From contig CAZOXG010000025.1 in assembly GCA_964583845.1 (NCBI GenBank), positions 1 through 15,473 on the forward strand: a stretch of DNA of 15,473 bases. The letters are read 5' to 3'. The notes beneath the pieces are model-generated. The model searched no databases and was not told where the DNA came from. It worked only from the letters and a program-made list of their open reading frames with translations. Origin of the DNA: JBAWVR01 sp964583845. Lineage in GTDB: Bacteria > Patescibacteriota > Minisyncoccia > Phycocordibacterales > GWA1-40-21. Position numbers and translations under genes: made by a program. Shown in pieces: positions 1 through 4,183 of this stretch; position 1 is the stretch's first letter; the number at the start of each line of letters is the position of its first letter.

Positions 1-138
1 ATGGTTAAAATGCATGATAAATATCCCAAGTATGGTTTTCATGAGCATAAAGGTTACGGCACCAAAAGGCATTTGGAAGCCATCCGAAAGCATGGTCCAA
101 GCCCGATACACAGGAAGAGCTTTTTGAAGAAGGTTTAA
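1..138 (+). CDS. rnhB: Ribonuclease HII, C-terminal fragment (5' end outside window)
   Basis: The first 45 codons of the window, in frame 1 and ending with TAA at 136-138, read as the extreme C-terminus of RNase HII. Seen: a run YPKYGFHEHKGYGTKRHLEA followed by HGPSPIHRKSF, matching the family's C-terminal pattern (YP-x-YGF-x2-HKGYGT-x2-H-x-A, then G-x-S-x-x-HR-x-SF). RNase HII cleaves RNA-DNA hybrids 5' of ribonucleotides and removes misincorporated ribonucleotides and RNA primers. The catalytic DEDD residues lie upstream and are not in the window. An ATG happens to be at position 1, but the reading frame should continue to the left. In many bacteria rnhB sits near the rpsP-rimM-trmD-rplS cluster, which fits the genes at 9.6-11.2 kb. 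Confidence 0.85.
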   Translation: MVKMHDKYPKYGFHEHKGYGTKRHLEAIRKHGPSPIHRKSFLKKV

Positions 139-147
139 CCTCTCCTC

Positions 148-175
148 TGTCATTCCCGTGAAGACGGGAATCCAG
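148..175 (+). repeat. dRS3-like repeat ATTCCC-N8-GGGAAT, left copy
   Basis: The core ATTCCC (152-157), an 8-nt spacer GTGAAGAC, and GGGAAT (166-171) form a small palindrome flanked by TGTC on the left and CCAG on the right. The architecture equals the dRS3-type repeat known from Neisseria. It lies just after the rnhB stop and 8 nt before the GIY-YIG start. A second copy in opposite orientation is at 488-515. Confidence 0.8.
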
Positions 176-183
176 TCCTAAAA

Positions 184-468
184 ATGAAAAACTATTGTGT
201 GTATATTTTGGCAAGTAAAAGAAATGGAGCTTTGTATATTGGAGTAACTAATAATTTAAAAAGGAGAGTTTTCGAGCATAAAAATAAACTAGCAGAGGGT
301 TTTACCGAAAAGTATAATGTTTCTAGTTTGGTTTATTATGAGCAAACTGAAAATATTGAAGCAGCCATAGAGAGGGAAAAGAGGATTAAAAAATGGAATA
401 GGGAGTGGAAACTTAGATTGATAGAAGACAATAATTCGGATTGGAAAGACTTGAGTGAGGAGTTGTGA
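184..468 (+). CDS. Small GIY-YIG domain endonuclease (YhbQ/URI-like)
   Basis: 94-residue single-domain protein of the GIY-YIG nuclease superfamily, close in size to the YhbQ-type COG2827 family. Seen: VYI at residues 6-8 and YIG at 18-20 (the two halves of the GIY-YIG motif), basic KRR at 26-28, H32, and a helix with E64 in the IEREKRIKKW stretch, which is the expected metal-binding Glu position. Family members cleave DNA, and homing versions mediate mobility; the role of the short stand-alone versions is poorly known. There is no Shine-Dalgarno before ATG 184; the start is chosen because the motif begins a few residues later. It has no obvious promoter or terminator of its own, and it is framed by inverted copies of one repeat (148-175 and 488-515), suggesting a mobile or repeat-associated unit. 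Confidence 0.85.
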   Translation: MKNYCVYILASKRNGALYIGVTNNLKRRVFEHKNKLAEGFTEKYNVSSLVYYEQTENIEAAIEREKRIKKWNREWKLRLIEDNNSDWKDLSEEL

Positions 469-487
469 ATTAAGACTAATAAGATTC

Positions 488-515
488 CTGGATTCCCGCC
501 TGCGCGGGAATGACA
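488..515 (-). repeat. dRS3-like repeat, right copy in inverted orientation
   Basis: ATTCCC (492-497), spacer GCCTGCGC, GGGAAT (506-511), flanked by CTGG and GACA. Its reverse complement has the same TGTC...CCAG flanks as the copy at 148-175, so the two copies are inverted around the GIY-YIG gene. Only the central spacer differs. Confidence 0.8.
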
Positions 516-551
516 ACAGGGAGGTAAAATGCAAATTATATCTAGATAATA

Positions 552-613
552 GGCCGTTTTACAAAGGGTTCGCCTAGGGATTTATCCCTAGGCGAACCCT
601 TTGTAAAACGGCC
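552..613. repeat. Perfect 29-bp inverted repeat with a 4-nt loop
   Basis: Arms 552-580 and 585-613 are perfectly complementary with loop TTTA. The arms begin GGCCGTTTTACAAAGGG and include GTTCGCCTAGG. No T-run follows either arm on either strand, so a classical intrinsic terminator is not supported. It lies between the GIY-YIG element and the Nudix promoter. It could be a bidirectional terminator of another kind, an RNase III target, or the footprint of a small mobile repeat. Confidence 0.9.
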
Positions 614-635
614 AAAACTAGGCATATTCTAGCTA

Positions 636-664
636 TTGACATTTACTCAAAAATAGGCTAATTT
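636..664 (+). promoter_or_regulatory. Promoter of the 775 Nudix gene
   Basis: A perfect -35 TTGACA (636-641) is followed after 17 nt by TAATTT (659-664), a weaker -10. Predicted start near 671 gives a leader of about 100 nt. Confidence 0.55.
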
Positions 665-690
665 AAAGTCAGATAAAGACTCTGTTTTTT

Positions 691-711
691 CTGGTCAAAA
701 AGACCAGTTTT
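691..711 (+). promoter_or_regulatory. Small leader hairpin followed by four T (attenuator-like)
   Basis: CTGGTC (691-696), loop AAAAA, GACCAG (702-707), then TTTT. It sits inside the Nudix leader, about 65 nt before the start codon. The stem is only 6 bp and the T-run short, so partial termination or an RNA-binding site are both possible. Confidence 0.35.
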
Positions 712-762
712 GATATAAGTTGTCGTACATCAATAAAACAATATAAAACGATCCCAATCAAA

Positions 763-769
763 AAGGGGG
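763..769 (+). promoter_or_regulatory. Shine-Dalgarno AAGGGGG of the 775 Nudix gene
   Basis: AAGGGGG ends 5 nt before ATG 775 and can pair with the CCUCCUU of 16S rRNA with one G-U pair. The identical string precedes the unknown gene at 3533, while most core genes here have none. Confidence 0.7.
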
Positions 770-774
770 ACGCT

Positions 775-1290
775 ATGGCTATCAAAAACTTTTGTGCAAT
801 GATTGTCTACCGAATCGTAGGTAATAAAAAAGTGGGACTTGAATTAGAATTTCTTCTCACTTTCTACCGGGATAAGAAAGGAACGATGGACATCAAATTT
901 CCCGGCGGGCTAGATAAGCCCGGGGAGATTCCTGTGGTTGCCGCAGTACGTGAATTGCGTGAAGAGACAGGCTTGGAAGCCGATGAACTATTCGCTCAGC
1001 ACGTCTTCACAAAGAATATTGACTCCAACTTCGCACTTCAGTTTTTTATGGTGCCGATGGAGCAAGTTGGTGGCAACATGATCACCCGACCGAGGTCTCC
1101 TTCAGATCAAGGATTCGATCAGGAAAATATTGGAGTGCCAGTTTGGATGCAGTTTAATCGGCATTTGCTGGATCCTATATTGTATCCTGACCACGCCGAA
1201 GCCTTGATCGCTGCTCTAAAGCAGTTGGCGAAGGTTAATAGTGATCTGTTTTTTTTGATAACTCGTCACGTTCGCTTATGCGAACTGTGA
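775..1290 (+). CDS. Stand-alone Nudix hydrolase
   Basis: 171-residue protein with a complete Nudix box G-x5-E-x7-REUxEExGU at residues 45-67 (G45, E51, R59-E60-L61, E63-E64, G66-L67). Nudix enzymes hydrolyse a nucleoside diphosphate linked to another moiety, using divalent metal bound by the box glutamates; the substrate (for example an oxidised nucleotide, ADP-ribose or dinucleoside polyphosphate) cannot be read from sequence. The C-terminal 70 residues have no recognisable second domain. The start is fixed by the strong SD at 763-769. The gene is an isolated unit with its own TTGACA promoter, a leader with a small hairpin, and a GC-rich terminator at 1302-1340. Its base composition looks more GC-rich than the neighbouring core genes, consistent with an acquired accessory gene (inference). 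Confidence 0.88.
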   Translation: MAIKNFCAMIVYRIVGNKKVGLELEFLLTFYRDKKGTMDIKFPGGLDKPGEIPVVAAVRELREETGLEADELFAQHVFTKNIDSNFALQFFMVPMEQVGGNMITRPRSPSDQGFDQENIGVPVWMQFNRHLLDPILYPDHAEALIAALKQLAKVNSDLFFLITRHVRLCEL

Positions 1291-1301
1291 TATTGTCTCT
1301 T

Positions 1302-1340
1302 GGCCGATCCGTGTTCTATGCATGGACCGGCCTTTTCTTT
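1302..1340 (+). terminator. Terminator of the 775 Nudix gene
   Basis: GGCCG (1302-1306) and TCCGTG (1308-1313) pair with CATGGA (1321-1326) and CGGCC (1328-1332), with one A-C mismatch and a 7-nt loop, followed by TTTTCTTT. The -10 box of rpmF follows directly. Confidence 0.8.
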
Positions 1341-1350
1341 TTCCTAGATT

Positions 1351-1360
1351 TGTGTATAAT
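1351..1360 (+). promoter_or_regulatory. -10 region of rpmF promoter, near-leaderless
   Basis: TGTGTATAAT contains a perfect TATAAT at 1355-1360. The predicted start (~1367) is 3 nt before ATG 1370, leaving no room for a Shine-Dalgarno. The -35 region is weak because it overlaps the T-run of the preceding terminator. Confidence 0.6.
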
Positions 1361-1369
1361 GGTCCTGTT

Positions 1370-1594
1370 ATGGTAAACAGAATGCGACACAATAGGTCCC
1401 ACCGAGGAAATGTGCGTTCTCATCACGCTCTCAAGGCTGTGAGTAGAACCAAATGTCCTGACTGTGGTGCTCCTTGTTCAAATCATCGCGCTTGCGCTAA
1501 CTGTGGTAAATACCGCGGTCGCGTAGTTGTAGATGTTCATGCAAAAATTGCTAAGAAAGAAAAGAAAGCTAAAAAAACCGAGGTTGCTAAATAG
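1370..1594 (+). CDS. rpmF: 50S ribosomal protein bL32
   Basis: 74-residue L32 of the large ribosomal subunit. Seen: the N-terminal pattern MVNRMRHNRSHRGNVRSHHA typical of CPR L32, then a four-cysteine zinc ribbon with C29-x2-C32 and C42-x2-C45, plus an extra C36, and a Lys-rich tail. The reading frame is open from 1322, but ATG 1370 is the L32 start: the upstream codons lie within the preceding terminator and the TATAAT box. The mRNA is predicted to be nearly leaderless. The gene precedes nusB and rnc. Its stop codon lies in the loop of its own terminator, so coding and termination signals overlap. Confidence 0.95.
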   Translation: MVNRMRHNRSHRGNVRSHHALKAVSRTKCPDCGAPCSNHRACANCGKYRGRVVVDVHAKIAKKEKKAKKTEVAK

Positions 1595-1605
1595 CGCTCG
1601 GTTTT
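1574..1605 (+). terminator. Terminator overlapping the 3' end of rpmF
   Basis: AAAACCGAG (1574-1582) pairs with CTCGGTTTT (1597-1605), 14-nt loop. The left arm lies in the last L32 codons and the TAG stop (1592-1594) is in the loop. A ribosome finishing translation would cover the hairpin, so coupling is possible. Confidence 0.7.
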
Positions 1606-1635
1606 GCGGCTTAAAGTTATTTAATAATTAAATAT

Positions 1636-2598
1636 ATGGCAAACAGGCACTTAGCCAGAACAATAATATTACAGACACTCTTCGAGATAGATTTTCGTGG
1701 TACAACCGCGGATAGTCCAGAAGAGGTAATGTTGCGTGACGCAGAGGAATTTGCGCCGGAAGAAACCGACTTGTCTTTTATGCGTTCATTAATGAACGGT
1801 GTTTTGGGTAAGCAACCTGAGATTGATCAAATCATTTCCAAAGCGGCGCCGGATTGGCCATTGGATAAGATTTCAGTTTCCGACAGAAATATTTTACGTA
1901 TTGGTCTTTATGAATTAATCTTTGCAGATAAAAAAGAAGTACCTGCTAAAGTGGCGATTAACGAAGCTATTGAATTAGCTAAATCTTACGGTGGCCAGAA
2001 AAGTAGTAAGTTTGTTAACGGTGTTTTAGGTTCAGTTTATCGCGAGATGGGTGAACCAGGTAAGGATGAAGTTTCTAAAAAGAAAAACGTAATTAAAAAT
2101 ATTCCTTACGAAATGATGCCGATCGAAAGATTGGGTGGTGCTGTTGTATATGCTTATGATGGTGATGAATTATATCTAGCTTTCGTTCATGATGTTTTCG
2201 GTTTTTGGACTTTATCCAAAGGTAAAATCGAGGCCAATGAGAATGAAGAGGAGGGTACTATTCGTGAAATCAAAGAAGAGATTGGTTTGGATATAAAAAT
2301 TAAAGGGGAACTCGGTCGTAATGAATATGTGGCTTCTCACCCGGAAAAGGGTAAGTTGCGTAAGCAGGTTCATTATTTTTTGGGTGAGGCAGAATACAAA
2401 CCTTTGGTTTTGGAAAAAGTTGGTGGTGGCTTGGATGATACTAAATGGTTCAAATTGAATGAAATTGAAGGTTTAAATCTTTACAATGATATTCTCCCTT
2501 TGGTGACCAAAGCTATTAAAATGATTTTGACTGGCGGAATGTCAGCTGAAGCGACTGAAATAATTACGGAGAAGACAGAGGAAATAAATAAAGAATAA
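1636..2598 (+). CDS. nusB: NusB antitermination factor fused to a Nudix hydrolase domain
   Basis: 320-residue two-domain protein. Residues 1-138 are NusB: N-terminal ARTIILQTLFEIDF, central DRNILRIGLYELIF (83-96), then VPAKVAINEAIELAKSYG (102-119) and KFVNGVLGSV (125-134). NusB with S10 (NusE) binds boxA RNA and supports antitermination of rRNA transcription. A Lys-rich linker (about 143-155) leads to a Nudix domain (about 160-297) with a perfect box at 196-218 (G196, E202, R210-E211, E214-E215, G217). It resembles the Ap4A-hydrolase-type Nudix group by general layout (inference). Ordinary NusB is about 130-160 residues, so the fusion doubles it. There is no stop or frameshift between the domains. 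No SD precedes ATG 1636; a weak AT-rich -10 (TAATAA, 1622-1627) may serve it. A hairpin and 50 nt separate it from rnc. Confidence 0.92.
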   Translation: MANRHLARTIILQTLFEIDFRGTTADSPEEVMLRDAEEFAPEETDLSFMRSLMNGVLGKQPEIDQIISKAAPDWPLDKISVSDRNILRIGLYELIFADKKEVPAKVAINEAIELAKSYGGQKSSKFVNGVLGSVYREMGEPGKDEVSKKKNVIKNIPYEMMPIERLGGAVVYAYDGDELYLAFVHDVFGFWTLSKGKIEANENEEEGTIREIKEEIGLDIKIKGELGRNEYVASHPEKGKLRKQVHYFLGEAEYKPLVLEKVGGGLDDTKWFKLNEIEGLNLYNDILPLVTKAIKMILTGGMSAEATEIITEKTEEINKE

Positions 2599-2602
2599 TT
2601 AA

Positions 2603-2636
2603 TTCTCCGCGGCACCCTAACGGGTACCGCGGAGAA
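2603..2636 (+). promoter_or_regulatory. Strong hairpin between nusB and rnc
   Basis: TTCTCCGCGG (2603-2612) and ACCC (2614-2617) pair with GGGT (2622-2625) and CCGCGGAGAA (2627-2636), one C-A mismatch, loop TAAC. The stem ends 12 nt before the rnc start. It is followed by AATTTT, a poor T-run, so it may be a weak terminator, or a processing site for the RNase III encoded next (RNase III autoregulates through leader cleavage in E. coli). Confidence 0.65.
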
Positions 2637-2648
2637 AATTTTAAGAAC

Positions 2649-3338
2649 ATGGATTTTACTAAATTTGAAGAAAGTATCGGAGTTAAGTTTAAAGATAGAA
2701 ATTTGCTTAAGCAAGCTTTTACACACCGATCATATATAAATGAAAATCGCGGTTCTAATTTAGAACACAATGAGCGCCTAGAATTTCTAGGTGATGCGGT
2801 TTTAGAGTTGTTAGTTACAGAATATTTGTATAAAAAATATCCTGGCAGTGCTGAAGGTGATTTGACCGCATATCGTGCGGCTCTGGTTAACGCCATTACT
2901 TTGTCTGAGGTAGCACGTGATATTGGTGTTAATGATTTTCTTTTGTTGTCCAAAGGTGAAGCTAAAGATCAAGGTAAGGCACGTCAATATATTTTAGCTA
3001 ATACTATTGAAGCGATTATCGGTGCGGTCTTTTTAGATCAGGGTTATGTTGTGGTTCAGACTTTTGTGGCTAAAATATTGTTTGGTTTGATTGATAAAAT
3101 AGTAGCAGAAAAGAGTTGGATTGATGCCAAGAGTTTATTTCAGGAAAAAGCACAGGAAAATTATAATGAAACTCCAGTTTATAAGACTGTCAAAGAAACT
3201 GGTCCAGATCACGATAAACATTTTACCGTCGCGGTTTATGCTGGTTCGGAGCTAATTGCTGAAGCCGGTGGTATGTCTAAACAAGAAGCCGAACAAGCAG
3301 CGGCGAGAAAAGCTTTGGAGGTGAAGGGGTGGAATTAA
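2649..3338 (+). CDS. rnc: Ribonuclease III
   Basis: 229-residue double-strand-specific endoribonuclease for rRNA and mRNA processing. Seen: signature HNERLEFLGDAVLELL at residues 40-55 with E42, E45 and D49; second catalytic segment ILANTIEAIIGAVFLD (115-130) with E121; and a C-terminal dsRNA-binding domain (about 159-226) ending EAEQAAARKAL. Total length is normal. The residue aligning with E. coli Asp114 is Asn118, while the essential Glu (E. coli E117) is kept as E121. No SD is visible; a strong hairpin lies just upstream. rnc next to smc is a conserved bacterial order (rnc-smc-ftsY in Bacillus), interrupted here by the 3533 gene. Confidence 0.95.
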   Translation: MDFTKFEESIGVKFKDRNLLKQAFTHRSYINENRGSNLEHNERLEFLGDAVLELLVTEYLYKKYPGSAEGDLTAYRAALVNAITLSEVARDIGVNDFLLLSKGEAKDQGKARQYILANTIEAIIGAVFLDQGYVVVQTFVAKILFGLIDKIVAEKSWIDAKSLFQEKAQENYNETPVYKTVKETGPDHDKHFTVAVYAGSELIAEAGGMSKQEAEQAAARKALEVKGWN

Positions 3339-3371
3339 AATAGCATCTTGTATTTTGGATATTGTATTTAG

Positions 3372-3426
3372 TAAGAGAAAAGAAGCCCGGGTTTCGCAAA
3401 GCGAAACCCGGGCTTCTTTTCTCTTA
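3372..3426. terminator. Bidirectional terminator after rnc, 26-bp perfect stem
   Basis: Arms 3372-3397 and 3401-3426 are perfectly complementary around an AAA loop. The stem has a GC core (GCCCGGG) and an outer A-rich left arm pairing with a T-rich right arm (CTTCTTTTCTCTTA), so either strand yields a U-rich 3' side. Confidence 0.8.
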
Positions 3427-3432
3427 TGTTTG

Positions 3433-3441
3433 TGCTAGTAT
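3433..3441 (+). promoter_or_regulatory. Possible extended -10 for the 3533 gene
   Basis: TGC-TAGTAT (3433-3441) resembles the TGC-TAAAAT of smc and TGC-TAAGAT of rpsP. It lies just after the rnc terminator. The -35 would fall in the terminator arm and is weak. Predicted leader is about 85 nt. Confidence 0.4.
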
Positions 3442-3477
3442 GAATTTAAATAGTTATTTCTAAACAGTGTCAAAATC

Positions 3478-3519
3478 GACCGAAAACAATTGTCTTCTGA
3501 TGAAGAAAATTGTTTGGTC
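3478..3519 (+). promoter_or_regulatory. Leader hairpin directly before the SD of the 3533 gene
   Basis: GACC (3478-3481) pairs with GGTC (3516-3519), and the stem continues with bulges through CAATT/AATTG to GTCTTC/GAAGAA around a TGAT loop. The SD AAGGGGG (3520-3526) abuts the base of the stem, so folding or protein binding could affect ribosome access (inference). Confidence 0.45.
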
Positions 3520-3526
3520 AAGGGGG
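3520..3526 (+). promoter_or_regulatory. Shine-Dalgarno AAGGGGG of the 3533 gene
   Basis: AAGGGGG ends 6 nt before ATG 3533. It is identical to the SD of the 775 Nudix gene and fixes the start. Confidence 0.7.
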
Positions 3527-3532
3527 TAAAAC

Positions 3533-4102
3533 ATGGGAAAAGGAAATGTTGGAAGCAGTCGAGTGGTAGCCTCAACGGCTTCACTTTCTGGTCGTATAAT
3601 CAGAAATCTCTTCGCGGAAGTTAATCAACAAGGGTTGATTGTCGGTCCGATTATTCTGCTTTTCAAAGACGAATCTCATTTCACTATCTTGACTGATGAA
3701 AAAGTTGTTGGGGTTTATCACTTGCTAGTGGATGTTGCTAGCAACCCTCCCACAATCTGGGGAACTAGTTTGAGTACACTTGAGTCGATGGAGGCTGTTC
3801 CAACTCAAGGTGGTCTCGATAAGTGTAGGAAATTTATGAAAGCCACTTGCTTTCAGAATCTGGGTTTTGACTTCCTTTTAGCTACAGCTAATGAAAAAGA
3901 CGATCTCTTCAATGTTCCCAGCATTTGTTTTCAAACTGGTGAATCCCTCCTGCTCGATGTAGGGCGTAAACCAGAGGTTTGTGATCCGATGACTGATAAT
4001 ATATGTAAGAGGGTTATCTGGACACCGCTTGATAGATTGGAATTGATACAGGTTGAATTTGTCTTACTGCGTAATGAAGCATTGATAAGTCATCGTCGGT
4101 AA
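3533..4102 (+). CDS. Unknown protein, 189 aa, in an isolated unit between rnc and smc
   Basis: I do not recognise this family. The frame is well supported: strong SD, intact ORF, own terminator. The protein is mixed alpha/beta in appearance, with hydrophobic strand-like stretches GLIVGPIILLF (35-45), VVGVYHLLVDVA (58-69) and LELIQVEFVLL (168-178). It has five cysteines with no zinc-ligand spacing, no signal peptide, no transmembrane segment and no enzyme motif that I can name. Its N-terminus is Ser/Gly-rich and probably flexible. It breaks the conserved rnc-smc pair, has a structured leader, and shares its SD with the 775 Nudix gene, all suggesting an accessory insertion. A cytoplasmic location is inferred from the absence of export signals. 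Confidence 0.75.
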   Translation: MGKGNVGSSRVVASTASLSGRIIRNLFAEVNQQGLIVGPIILLFKDESHFTILTDEKVVGVYHLLVDVASNPPTIWGTSLSTLESMEAVPTQGGLDKCRKFMKATCFQNLGFDFLLATANEKDDLFNVPSICFQTGESLLLDVGRKPEVCDPMTDNICKRVIWTPLDRLELIQVEFVLLRNEALISHRR

Positions 4103-4123
4103 CAGATGACCTTTACGAAAATG

Positions 4124-4152
4124 ACCGGGTGTGCAATATGGCATCCGGTTTT
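4124..4152 (+). terminator. Terminator of the 3533 gene
   Basis: ACCGGGTG (4124-4131) pairs with CATCCGGT (4142-4149) with one G-T pair, 10-nt loop, followed by TTT and an AT-rich tract. The smc -10 begins 20 nt further on. Confidence 0.75.
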
Positions 4153-4168
4153 AATTTTCTGTTTTATT

Positions 4169-4177
4169 TGCTAAAAT
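4169..4177 (+). promoter_or_regulatory. Extended -10 of smc, leaderless
   Basis: TGC-TAAAAT (TAAAAT at 4172-4177). The usual 7-nt offset puts the transcription start exactly on the A of ATG 4184. The -35 position (4149-4154, TTTTAA) is weak and overlaps the preceding terminator. Confidence 0.6.
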
Positions 4178-4183
4178 ACACCT

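Noticed and set aside
1322..1369. Upstream in-frame start for L32
   Set aside because: These codons overlap the Nudix terminator and the TATAAT box of rpmF; the conserved L32 N-terminus begins at 1370.
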